A model generated the notes under the pieces. It did not search any database. It was given only the letters and a program-made list of their open reading frames with translations, and had not been told where the DNA came from. From positions 1-20,871 of the IMG/VR virus record IMGVR_UViG_3300025889_001154: DNA of 20,871 nucleotides. One strand, given 5' to 3'. Shown here piece after piece: positions 8,248 through 15,952 of the stretch (position 1 is the first letter of the stretch; each line of letters starts with the position of its first letter). This DNA is from a virus. The position numbers and the translations under genes were made by a program.

Positions 8248-8661
8248 ATGGCTGATGCAGTCACGTCACAAACGATTCTTGACGGTGAACGACTGTTCAT
8301 CGCCAAATTCACCAACATCTCCGACGGCACAGGCGAAACCACTGTAACCAAAATCGATGTCTCCACCTTAGCCAAGAGTTTTGCAGGCAACGCTTGCAAC
8401 GGCGTCAAGATCAACAAGATCTGGGCACAAACTCAAGGTATGGGTGTAGACATCATTTGGGACGCAACGGCAGACGTTCTTTGCGAAACCATCCCAGCTG
8501 ACAAGTTTTACCTGATGGACTACTCGTCGTTCGGCGGTTTGCCGAACAACGCTGGCGCAGGTGTCACTGGCGATGTCGCGTTCACCACAGTTGGAGCCGA
8601 TTCTGGCGACCGTTACACCATCGTCTTAGAGTGCATCAAGACTTATGGCACGGCACCGTGA
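8248..8661 (+). CDS. Conserved-type structural protein of unknown role, 137 aa
   Basis: The protein opens ADAVTSQTILDGERLFIAKFTNISDGTGE and goes on with a beta-rich middle containing GVKINKIWAQTQGMGVDIIWDA, then MDYSSFGGLPNNAGAGVTGDVAFTTVG. I associate this pattern with a widespread but unassigned structural protein of aquatic phages. There is no transmembrane helix. A strong GAGGAGG ribosome site lies seven bases before the ATG. The gene sits 16 bases after the fibre-like small gene and 12 bases before the membrane-protein gene. A decoration or tail component is possible. Confidence 0.7.
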   Translation: MADAVTSQTILDGERLFIAKFTNISDGTGETTVTKIDVSTLAKSFAGNACNGVKINKIWAQTQGMGVDIIWDATADVLCETIPADKFYLMDYSSFGGLPNNAGAGVTGDVAFTTVGADSGDRYTIVLECIKTYGTAP

Positions 8662-8673
8662 GGGGGCAACCAA

Positions 8674-8931
8674 GTGGAGATCGCGACACTGTGGAACGTA
8701 ATACTGTCTTTCGTGAGCGCGATTTTGATTTGGGGCTGGCGAGGCCACGTCGACGAGGTCAAGCGGCTCCAAATTCTCCTAAACCGCACCCGTGAGGAGA
8801 TGGCCAAAGAATACGTCACAAAAGAAGAGGTTCACGCCGACATCAACCGCGTGATGAACCGACTCGAAGTGCTGGACGCAAAACTAGACCGTCTCATCGA
8901 AGGATATCGAACAAGAGGGCAACCAATATGA
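8674..8931 (+). CDS. Small membrane protein with coiled coil, 85 aa
   Basis: The N-terminus (LWNVILSFVSAILIWGW, about residues 6-22) is a single transmembrane helix. After it the chain is charged and helical, with a probable coiled coil at 27-80 (VKRLQILLNRTREEMAKEY, VMNRLEVLDAKLDRLIEG). This layout is like small phage membrane proteins and the inner-membrane part of some spanins, but I see no lipobox partner and no lysis gene beside it. The start is GTG 8674, seven bases after AGGGGG. Its TGA overlaps the next ATG (ATGA), so the two are probably coupled. The role is unknown; membrane insertion is a confident prediction. Confidence 0.7.
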   Translation: MEIATLWNVILSFVSAILIWGWRGHVDEVKRLQILLNRTREEMAKEYVTKEEVHADINRVMNRLEVLDAKLDRLIEGYRTRGQPI

Positions 8932-9527
8932 GCAAGTCGTTCAAATATGTCTCAGACTTCGAGTTCCCCAGTGAAGCTGGTTACACCGGCTCCGCAGGGA
9001 AAACGATGGTCAGGGGTTACGCACGCGGAGGCAAAGCCGACACCGCGCAAGACAAAGCGATGGTGAAAGCCGCCGTGCACAAACACGAAAAGTCGATGCA
9101 CAAAGGCGAGCCGCTCACCAAGCTGTCTCACGGTGGCAAATACCGAGAAGGCGGCAAGATCAAAGACACAATCCGCAACGAGCGCGAGGAAATGTCTCGG
9201 ATCAAGCGGGAAACCCGCAGCGAACGCAAGGATGCTGGTGAAGAAATGTCTCGCGTGCGCAAAGAGATGCGCTACGACGAGGCAAAGATGAAAAACGACC
9301 GCCCGATGCGCAAACAATACCCCGTCGATCGTCGCGAACCGATGATCCCGATGAAGAAAGGCGGCATGACCCCGAAGCAGGAAGCCAAAGTCGGACGGGT
9401 GATGGGTGAGTTCAAGGAAGGCAAGCTGCATTCTGGCAGCAAGTCTGGTCCAGAGGTCACAAATCGCAAGCAAGCTGTGGCGATCGCGCTGAACGAGGCA
9501 AGAAACATGGGCAAAAAGAAGAAATGA
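8928..9527 (+). CDS. Very basic protein with C-terminal DUF6496-type domain
   Basis: The 199 residues are dominated by Lys and Arg. The C-terminal part (about 148-199, with KVGRVMGEFKEGKLHSGSKSG and NRKQAVAIALNEA) matches my memory of the DUF6496 family, whose function is unknown. The middle (60-120) is a charged helix with repeated EEMSRIK/EEMSRVR units, probably a coiled coil. Four or more short GG motifs (YARGGKAD, LSHGGKY, REGGKI, KKGGM) are spread along it. The net charge would allow nucleic-acid binding, for example to packaged DNA, but this is only inference. AGAGGG lies eight bases before the ATG, which overlaps the stop of the membrane-protein gene. A promoter-bearing gap follows. 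Confidence 0.7.
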   Translation: MSKSFKYVSDFEFPSEAGYTGSAGKTMVRGYARGGKADTAQDKAMVKAAVHKHEKSMHKGEPLTKLSHGGKYREGGKIKDTIRNEREEMSRIKRETRSERKDAGEEMSRVRKEMRYDEAKMKNDRPMRKQYPVDRREPMIPMKKGGMTPKQEAKVGRVMGEFKEGKLHSGSKSGPEVTNRKQAVAIALNEARNMGKKKK

Positions 9528-9528
9528 C

Positions 9529-9557
9529 TTGTTATTTCTTCAAAAATGTACCATAAT
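9529..9557 (+). promoter_or_regulatory. Candidate sigma70-like promoter before the connector gene
   Basis: TTGTTA, a spacer of exactly 17 bases and CATAAT lie in the AT-rich 92-base gap after the basic-protein gene. The -10 hexamer matches five of six consensus bases and the -35 matches four of six. Transcription would start near 9564 and cover the connector and fibre genes. Confidence 0.5.
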
Positions 9558-9574
9558 TAAGTGTAAACAAAGAG

Positions 9575-9594
9575 GGCTAGCTGTACCAGCAGCC
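9575..9594 (+). other. Small hairpin in the 5' leader of the connector gene
   Basis: GGCT-A-GCTG can pair with CAGCAGCC around a TAC loop, leaving one bulged A. It lies about 18 bases downstream of the promoter candidate and 16 bases before the ribosome site, so it would be in the untranslated leader. It could stabilise the message; no T tract follows, so it is not a terminator. Confidence 0.35.
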
Positions 9595-9619
9595 ATATCT
9601 GACCATAGATGGAGTTGGA

Positions 9620-10609
9620 ATGGCGTACTCTGGTGAAATAGGCAACACCACGTTCAATGCGCTGAAGGTCGTAGATCACGCCTTCAGGCGTTGTCGTCTG
9701 CCTGCGCAAGCCATTACAGCAGAAATGCATGACTATGCGGTCGACACCCTCAACACGACTTTAGCAGAACTGGCTAGCGTGAAAACGCCTAGCTGGTGCA
9801 TCGAGAAAATCGTCCTCCCGATGTACGAAAATCAACCCGTTGTGACGCTTCCTGAAGGAACGGTCAGCGTGTTGAACTTGAACTACCGCATTCTTCAGCT
9901 TTTGAGTGGCGCGACCACCACTGCTGGCAACTTGTATCAGGTTTCTTTCACCACCTCGACTGTCGTAGACACGATCGGAATCAAGTGGTCTGGCACTGCG
10001 GTGCCGGTCAACTTCCAAGTCAGCACGAACGGCTCGGTTTTCACAACTGTCGGCTCTTCGAGCGCAACGGCTTCAGCCGGTGAGATCACTTGGACAGACA
10101 TCAGTGGTGCGTTGGCTTATCCGTACTTCAGGGTCTACACTCAAGAACCGAACGATGTTTTGAGTTACTCCTCGATCACGCTCGGCAACATGCCGCAAGA
10201 GATTCCTCTCGGTCAGCTGAACCGTGACGGCTACGTGAATCAGTCGAACAAAGTGTTTCCTGGTCGTCCGAGCAACTACTACTTCCAGCGCGACCTGCCA
10301 GAGCCGATCGTGCGCATCTGGCCTGCGCCATTTTCAGCCGCTGAACAAGCGCAACTGGTGTTGTGGCGTCACCGGCAGATCATGAGCAACTCCAACTTGC
10401 AACAAGACGTGGAAATCCCCGCTCGCTGGTTGGAGGCGATAATCAACACACTCGCGGCACGCGTAGCGGCAGAAACGCCACAGGTCGACCCGACCATCAT
10501 GGCTGTTTTGGAGCAGAAGTCTGCTATCAGCATGCAACGTGCTTGGGACGGTGACAACGATGGGTCTCCGATTCAGATCAATCCTGGCATCGCGGCGTAC
10601 ACAGCATGA
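9620..10609 (+). CDS. Head-to-tail connector-like protein (P22 gp4 / tail accessory type) with an inserted beta domain
   Basis: This protein probably binds below the portal and closes the head. Residues 1-90 (NALKVVDHAFRRCRLPAQAITAEMHDYAVDTLNTTLAELA) are helical in the style of gp4/gp6-type adaptors. About 192-235 carry the typical follow-up IPLGQLNRDGY, then FPGRPSNYYFQ and IVRIWPAPF. Between them (about 95-185) is a Ser/Thr/Val-rich beta segment with IGIKWSG, VNFQVSTNGSVFTTVG and ITWTDISG that looks like an inserted galactose-binding-like sandwich. P22 gp4 is 166 residues, so 329 is long, mostly because of this insert. GGAG lies five bases before the ATG and a promoter candidate lies upstream. 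The TGA overlaps the next start. Connector family is moderately certain; the fold of the insert is inferred. Confidence 0.65.
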   Translation: MAYSGEIGNTTFNALKVVDHAFRRCRLPAQAITAEMHDYAVDTLNTTLAELASVKTPSWCIEKIVLPMYENQPVVTLPEGTVSVLNLNYRILQLLSGATTTAGNLYQVSFTTSTVVDTIGIKWSGTAVPVNFQVSTNGSVFTTVGSSSATASAGEITWTDISGALAYPYFRVYTQEPNDVLSYSSITLGNMPQEIPLGQLNRDGYVNQSNKVFPGRPSNYYFQRDLPEPIVRIWPAPFSAAEQAQLVLWRHRQIMSNSNLQQDVEIPARWLEAIINTLAARVAAETPQVDPTIMAVLEQKSAISMQRAWDGDNDGSPIQINPGIAAYTA

Positions 10610-10914
10610 GCAACGCACTTTACTTAGATCCCACAGGCCAAACAACCTACGGCATCGGTATTTGCGCACGTTGCTCGCGCAAGATGTTCTTGTCTGACTT
10701 GCAGCCCGACCCGAACTACCCCGGACTGATGGTTTGCGAAGCAGACCGCGACAAGTACGATCCTTATCGACTGGCTCCTCGTGCGCCCGACAAGATTGTG
10801 TTGCCCTTCAACCGTCCAGACACGCCAATCAACACGCGCCCAGCGGGTTTGATTCAGGAAGCTGGCAATGAGTTCATCATCACAGAAGATGGTGACGGAT
10901 ATTTGGAGATTTGA
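10606..10914 (+). CDS. Small zinc-ribbon-like phage protein, 102 aa
   Basis: The N-terminal half has C20-x2-C23 in GICARCSRKMF and C44 in GLMVCEADRDKYDPYR, a zinc-ribbon-like arrangement in which the usual fourth cysteine position is D47. The second half (APRAPDKIVLPFNRPDTPINTRP) is Pro-rich and likely extended, ending in an acidic tail. Proteins of this look follow connector genes in many aquatic phages. The ATG overlaps the stop of the connector gene (ATGA) and has no strong ribosome site of its own, which points to coupled translation. A part in head completion or tail attachment fits the position but is not demonstrated. Confidence 0.7.
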   Translation: MSNALYLDPTGQTTYGIGICARCSRKMFLSDLQPDPNYPGLMVCEADRDKYDPYRLAPRAPDKIVLPFNRPDTPINTRPAGLIQEAGNEFIITEDGDGYLEI

Positions 10915-10917
10915 CGC

Positions 10918-13900
10918 ATGTCTGACGTTCCGAGCAATTTGATCCCGACCCGCGTCACTCAACTTCCGACTGCGCCGGTTGCGGACGAAAACTCCCTGAT
11001 GATGATTGTCTATCAGGGCAACAACTACCAGATCCGAGTCGGCGACTTGCTTAGTGTCGCTGGAGTGCCGACTTCACGGCAAGTCATCGCTGGAACTGGT
11101 CTCACGGGCGGAGGCGCACTCAGCAGCAACGTGACCTTGAGCGTCGCCAACGGCGGCATCGGCACGACCCAGTTGGCTGCTAGCGGTGTCACTCCTGGAA
11201 CTTACGGCGACGCCACCAACATCCCTGTGTTCATCGTTGATTCGACTGGGCGCGTGACGGCAGCGACAACTGTCCCTGCTTCTGGGGGCGGCGGCGTCCC
11301 AACAACCCGTGAAGTCATTGCCGGAACCGGCTTGAACGGCGGCGGTGCGCTCAGTTCTAATGTCACGTTGAACGCAAACCTTTCCAGCGCAACCCCGTTG
11401 GCTGTCAACACGACAGGTTCTGCTGGCGTTTCCACGGACATCGCTCGTGCTGATCACCAGCACCCTGCTATTGACCTAGCCGACGACGACCAAGTAGACG
11501 GGTTGCTCGGTCTTGATAACGGCGGCACAGGTCGCTCGTTGGTTCCGGAAGCAGGCGCGATCGTTTGGTCTGGTGCTGACGGTCTTTACATCGGTCCAGC
11601 TGGCGCCGTTGGCCAAGTTCTTGTTTCCAACGGCGCGAACGAATACTACTGGGCCAACACACCGACCGATGGTCCGCAGCCTGCGCATTACGTTTACATT
11701 GGACCTTCTAGCGGCGGTCCAGCGGCACCGAATTATCGTTTGTTGGTGAGTGACGATCTGCCTGTCGCAATCGACAACAAGCAGATCACCTCCAGCACGA
11801 TCAACAGCACGTCAATCGGCGCATCTTCGCCTTCGACAGGCGTCTTCACGACAGTTGACGCGACGGACGTAACCGCTTCGCTCGTAGACGCGACCAACGT
11901 CGAAACCTCGAACATCAAGGCAAAAGACGGCACCGCGTCCGCCACGATTGCAGACACGACCGGCTTGATGACGATCGCCTCGTCCGTGCTGACCACCACC
12001 GACATCAACGGTGGCAACATCGACAACACGGTGATCGGCGCGACAACGCCTGTGGCGGGTTCGTTCACGAACCTTGCGGCTGAACGCATCGACATGGACA
12101 CGACCCCACCTGCGCAAGCTGACGCAGAAGGTCGGATGTATTGGAACAGTGACGACAACGCCAAAACTCTCAACATCGGCATGGCCGGTGGCACAGTTGT
12201 CCAGCAAGTCGGCGAAGAGATCTACTACCGCGTCAAAGCGTCTGCCGCGATAAGCAATGGTCAAACCGTGATGTTCACAGGCACGGTCGGCGCGAGCGGA
12301 GGGTTGTTGGCTGCGCCAGCCACAGGTTTGACCGCCACGAACGCTGATTATTACATGGGCGTCGCCACCGAGGACATTGCGCTCAACGGTTGGGGATACA
12401 TCACGCAATTCGGCGTCGTGCGTGGCATCAACACCACCGGTGGCGCAGAAGCGTGGGTTGACGGGCAGACCCTTTATTACAACCCAGCAGTTCCTGGCGG
12501 TCTGACCAAAACAGTCCCCGTGGCTCCAGCGGCAAAGATCGAAGTTGCCTCTGTCATTCACGCAGCTTCTAACGGGTCTCTGTTCGTTCGTGCTGAAATT
12601 GGGTTTAGGCTTTCGCGGCTCAATGACGTTGAAACCGGCACGCCGACAATCGGTGACTTGCTGCAATACACAGCAGGAAACTACTGGACGCACACCCCGA
12701 GCGCTAACGTCAGCGTTGGAGAAGCCACCAACCTCGCGGGTGGTGCAGCCAACAAGATTGCGTATCAAACCGCCGCTGACACGACCAGTTTTATCGACGC
12801 ACCAACCGTCGCGAACACCTTCCTCGAATGGTCTGGTTCTGCTTATCAGTGGTCAACCAACCCGCTCGGAACCGTCACCTCAGTTGGTCTTTCGCTCCCG
12901 AGCGAATTCAATATCACCAACTCACCGGTCACCTCTTCTGGAACTCTGACAGGAAGTTGGTCCAACCAAACAGCGAACTACGTCCTAGCGGCTCCGAACG
13001 GTTCATTCGGCACACCGACCTTCCGTGCTATTGTTGCGGCTGACATCCCGACCCTGAATCAAAACACCACCGGTTCTGCAGGCTCTGTCGTGAATGCTGT
13101 GACTTTCAGCAATACGAGCGGCGGCGTGGTTAACAGCACGTTCAACGGCTCTTCGACCCTGACGGTTGACTACAGCACCGTTGGTGCTCCAAAAGCAGAC
13201 GGCACCGGAGCCAGCGGAAGCTGGGGAATCAGCATCACAGGCAATGCTGCCACAGCCACGAGCGCGACTTCAGCAACCAGCGCAACCACAGCCACAAACA
13301 TCGCCGGTGGTGCTGCAGGGTCTGTTCCTTACCAAACTGGTTCTGGCGCAACCTCGTTGCTGCCTGCAGGGACAGGCGTTTTGGTCGGGGGAGCCACACC
13401 CTCCTACACCACGACCCCGACCCTGACCGGCACGAACTTCAGTGCGATTCCGAACGCGGCTCTGACCAACAGTTCGGTCACCATCGGCTCAACAAGCGTG
13501 GCGCTGGGCGCAACAGCTTCTTCGCTCGCTGGTCTTTCCTCGGTCACATTGACCGGTGATCCAACGACAGCTTTGCAGGCTGCAACAAAGCAGTACGTAG
13601 ACACTTTGGCGGCTAGCGGGATCCATTTCCATGACCCTGTTCGGGTAGAGTCTCCAAATACTGCTGGAAATTTGAACGCCACGTATAACAATGGGGCTTC
13701 GGGCGTTGGAGCAACGCTGACCAATGCTGGGACGCAAACTGCGCTGGTCATTGACGGTGTAACGCTGAACACCAACGACCGCGTGCTGATCTACAATCAG
13801 ACCAATCAGTACGAAAATGGCGTTTACACGGTCACCAACACAGGCTCAGGCTCTACCAACTGGGTGTTGACTCGGGCGACAGACGCAGACACTTATTCCC

Positions 13901-15549
13901 CATTCAGCCCAAATTCTCTGGGACAAGGTGACGCATTTTTCGTCACCTCGGGCGATACAGGAGCAGGTGAAACTTACATCTGCAACACTGTCGGTACGAT
14001 CACTTTCGGCACCACAGCGATCACGTTTGCGCAGGTTTCTTCCGCGCAAGTTTACTCTGCCGGCACAGGGTTGACCCTGACCGGAACGCAGTTCTCTCTG
14101 ACAACCCCTGTTTCTGCATCCAACGGTGGCGTTGGACAGTCGTCTTACACGACAGGCGACATCATCTACGCCACGGGTTCCACAACACTGAGCAAGCTGG
14201 GCATCGGTGCTTCAAGTCGCATCATGACTTCAACCGGCTCGGCTCCAACTTGGACCAATCCTGCGAGCGTCACGGTTGGATCGGCCACGACAGCGACTTC
14301 TGCGACCTCAGCTACCACTGCAACAACAGCGACCAACATCGCTGGCGGTGCAGCCAATAGGATCGCTTACAACACAGGCTCTGGCGCGACGAGTTTCGTT
14401 GTTGCGCCGACGGTTGCAAACACCTATCTCGAATGGTCAGGGTCTGCATTCCAGTGGTCTTCAAACCCGCTCGGTTCTGTAACGAGCGTTAACGTTTCTG
14501 GCGGCACGACCGGTCTAACGACTTCTGGCGGTCCAATCACCAGCAGCGGCACGATCACGTTGGCCGGAACGCTCGCGGTCGCTAACGGCGGCACAGGAGC
14601 AACAACTGCGGGAGGCGCACTCACCAGTCTTGGTGCTTACCCTGCCACCAATCCGTCTGGTTACACCTCCAACACAGGCACCGTCACCAGCGTGACTGGC
14701 GGCTCTTACCTGACTGGCGGCACGATCACGACCAGCGGCACCTTGGCTGTGGACGCAACCTCGGCCAACACAGCTTCCAAGGTTGTGGCGCGTGACGCAT
14801 CAGGCAATTTCTCAGCCGGGACCATTACTGCGAGTTTGAGCGGCAACGCCACGACAGCCACTACCGCTACCAACCAATCTGGCGGTACGGTTAACGCAAC
14901 AACAGGAGCTTTCTCTAGTACGTTATCTGTTACCGGTACAACAACCGTCAATAACTACATTAACCGCATTACAGCACAGGGTAACTCGGCTTGGTTGCAG
15001 CAGGATGGTACAGGTCGTGTTCACTGGTATTGGAATACTTTGGGGGGTACATCTCCCACTTTTACCAACGGGAGTGAAGATGCGGCGGCTGCGAGCCTCA
15101 CTGCTAACAATGGTGGTGCTGGTGGTGCTTTTTTCACTCGTTCAGCAAGTGGGGTAGGTAAATCCGCTGGTGACCCAATCACATGGACGACCACACTTTA
15201 CGCTGACTTAAATACATTAAGTTACAAAGGGAACACGGTTCTTCGCTCGGACAACTACAACTCCTACGCCCCCACACTAACAGGCACAGGCGCTTCCGGC
15301 ACTTGGGGTATTAGTATTAGCGGCAACGCTGCAACAGCCACCACAGCAAGTGCAACAAGCGCAACGCTCACTCGCGGTACATACCTAACGGGCAGCAACT
15401 TCAACGGCTCTGCCGCTACTACTTGGGCTGTAGACGCAACTAGCGCGAACACAGCTTCCAAGGTTGTGGCGCGTGATGCGAGCGGCAATTTCGCAGCCGG
15501 ACAAATAACAGCCACAAGTTACGTCGGCATGAACGGAGGGACGTTCTGA
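10918..15549 (+). CDS. Long repetitive tail fibre protein
   Basis: This 1543-residue protein is very rich in Thr, Ser, Ala, Gly and Asn, as expected for a trimeric beta-structured fibre. Repeated units include REVIAGTGLNGGGALSSNVTL-type blocks (about 51-79 and 128-156) and a 57-residue repeat with IAGGAANRIAY and LEWSGSAFQWS (603-659 and 1138-1194). Others are GASGSWGISITGNAATAT-type blocks and VDATSANTASKVVARDASGNF (from 1278 and from 1505). Two segments look like widespread phage-fibre domains: about 408-568 (with GVATEDIALNGWGYI) and about 900-1042 (with FHDPVRVES and NGVYTVTNTG). I see no endosialidase, peptidase S74 or other self-cleaving C-terminal chaperone. It starts three bases after the zinc-ribbon gene, with GGAG at 10905-10908. 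The receptor-binding role is inferred. Confidence 0.85.
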   Translation: MSDVPSNLIPTRVTQLPTAPVADENSLMMIVYQGNNYQIRVGDLLSVAGVPTSRQVIAGTGLTGGGALSSNVTLSVANGGIGTTQLAASGVTPGTYGDATNIPVFIVDSTGRVTAATTVPASGGGGVPTTREVIAGTGLNGGGALSSNVTLNANLSSATPLAVNTTGSAGVSTDIARADHQHPAIDLADDDQVDGLLGLDNGGTGRSLVPEAGAIVWSGADGLYIGPAGAVGQVLVSNGANEYYWANTPTDGPQPAHYVYIGPSSGGPAAPNYRLLVSDDLPVAIDNKQITSSTINSTSIGASSPSTGVFTTVDATDVTASLVDATNVETSNIKAKDGTASATIADTTGLMTIASSVLTTTDINGGNIDNTVIGATTPVAGSFTNLAAERIDMDTTPPAQADAEGRMYWNSDDNAKTLNIGMAGGTVVQQVGEEIYYRVKASAAISNGQTVMFTGTVGASGGLLAAPATGLTATNADYYMGVATEDIALNGWGYITQFGVVRGINTTGGAEAWVDGQTLYYNPAVPGGLTKTVPVAPAAKIEVASVIHAASNGSLFVRAEIGFRLSRLNDVETGTPTIGDLLQYTAGNYWTHTPSANVSVGEATNLAGGAANKIAYQTAADTTSFIDAPTVANTFLEWSGSAYQWSTNPLGTVTSVGLSLPSEFNITNSPVTSSGTLTGSWSNQTANYVLAAPNGSFGTPTFRAIVAADIPTLNQNTTGSAGSVVNAVTFSNTSGGVVNSTFNGSSTLTVDYSTVGAPKADGTGASGSWGISITGNAATATSATSATSATTATNIAGGAAGSVPYQTGSGATSLLPAGTGVLVGGATPSYTTTPTLTGTNFSAIPNAALTNSSVTIGSTSVALGATASSLAGLSSVTLTGDPTTALQAATKQYVDTLAASGIHFHDPVRVESPNTAGNLNATYNNGASGVGATLTNAGTQTALVIDGVTLNTNDRVLIYNQTNQYENGVYTVTNTGSGSTNWVLTRATDADTYSPFSPNSLGQGDAFFVTSGDTGAGETYICNTVGTITFGTTAITFAQVSSAQVYSAGTGLTLTGTQFSLTTPVSASNGGVGQSSYTTGDIIYATGSTTLSKLGIGASSRIMTSTGSAPTWTNPASVTVGSATTATSATSATTATTATNIAGGAANRIAYNTGSGATSFVVAPTVANTYLEWSGSAFQWSSNPLGSVTSVNVSGGTTGLTTSGGPITSSGTITLAGTLAVANGGTGATTAGGALTSLGAYPATNPSGYTSNTGTVTSVTGGSYLTGGTITTSGTLAVDATSANTASKVVARDASGNFSAGTITASLSGNATTATTATNQSGGTVNATTGAFSSTLSVTGTTTVNNYINRITAQGNSAWLQQDGTGRVHWYWNTLGGTSPTFTNGSEDAAAASLTANNGGAGGAFFTRSASGVGKSAGDPITWTTTLYADLNTLSYKGNTVLRSDNYNSYAPTLTGTGASGTWGISISGNAATATTASATSATLTRGTYLTGSNFNGSAATTWAVDATSANTASKVVARDASGNFAAGQITATSYVGMNGGTF
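14767..14795 (+). repeat. Perfect 29-base direct repeat, copy 1, inside the fibre gene
   Basis: This segment is identical to 15448-15476. It encodes NTASKVVAR within a longer protein repeat that starts at fibre residue 1278. Outside the 29 bases the two copies differ at synonymous sites, so the exact identity is notable. Confidence 0.85.
15448..15476 (+). repeat. Perfect 29-base direct repeat, copy 2, inside the fibre gene
   Basis: Second copy of the repeat at 14767-14795, in the same reading frame and near the 3' end of the fibre gene. Together the copies bracket about 650 bases whose centre has a different base and codon style. Confidence 0.85.
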
Positions 15550-15560
15550 TGAATCAATCG

Positions 15561-15589
15561 TTGCCTTGTAGTGAACTTGAAGGCATAAT
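15561..15589 (+). promoter_or_regulatory. Candidate sigma70-like promoter after the long fibre gene
   Basis: TTGCCT, a 17-base spacer and CATAAT lie in the 70-base gap between the long fibre and the next gene. The -10 hexamer is the same as in the candidate at 9552-9557. TGCCTT (15562-15567) and AAGGCA (15580-15585) form an inverted repeat running from the -35 into the -10, which might serve as an operator or as a weak hairpin. Confidence 0.45.
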
Positions 15590-15619
15590 GTTTCTCAACT
15601 CAAGAAAGAGGTAACAGCA

Positions 15620-15940
15620 ATGGCACAGACAGGCTACACACCGATTCAGCTGTACCGCAGCACGACCGCGAGTGCGGTGCCTTCTGCGGCCAACCTGAAT
15701 CCTGGTGAACTCGCAATCAACATAAACGATGCCGACATGGCTCTCTACGCTGAAAATGCGACAGGAACTGTGACGCGCATCATGAACAATCCGGCGGGTC
15801 TCAAGTACCCTACAGCTGACGGCACCAGCGGTCAGGTGGTTCAGACTGACGGCGCGGGAAATTTGACTTTTGTAACTCCGTCGTCTGGCGGTGTTACGAC
15901 CGGCAAAGCCATTGCGATGGCTATGATCTTTGGATTCTAA
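15620..15940 (+). CDS. Small fibre-associated structural protein, 106 aa
   Basis: The opening AQTGYTPIQLYRSTTASAVPSAANLNPGELAININDADMALY is a pattern I know from N-terminal parts of many phage tail fibres and small tail proteins. Here it is a complete short gene. A linker with GLKYPTADGTSGQVVQTDGAGNLTF follows, and the C-terminus is hydrophobic (GKAIAMAMIFGF). The hydrophobic end may pack into a partner instead of spanning a membrane. AAAGAGG lies eight bases before the ATG. It is the first gene after the promoter candidate at 15561. It is probably a fibre base or adaptor component; the exact role is unknown. Confidence 0.7.
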   Translation: MAQTGYTPIQLYRSTTASAVPSAANLNPGELAININDADMALYAENATGTVTRIMNNPAGLKYPTADGTSGQVVQTDGAGNLTFVTPSSGGVTTGKAIAMAMIFGF

Positions 15941-15952
15941 GGAGCTAACGAA

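Noticed and set aside
9515-9527. Possible -1 frameshift slippery site at the end of the basic-protein gene (CAAAAAG)
   Set aside because: The heptamer lacks the required repeated first base for tandem slippage, and no longer -1 frame or following structure gives it sense.
11812-12768. 318-codon open frame on the - strand inside the fibre gene
   Set aside because: It lies over repetitive fibre DNA and gives an Arg/Val/Cys-rich product without a domain.
14767-15476. Template/variable repeat pair of a diversity-generating retroelement
   Set aside because: The copies are identical over 29 bases without adenine-directed changes, and no reverse transcriptase gene is in the window.
11071-15500. 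CRISPR-like array suggested by many short repeats
   Set aside because: The repeats are in-frame protein repeats of different length and spacing in a fibre gene; there are no regular spacers and no cas genes.
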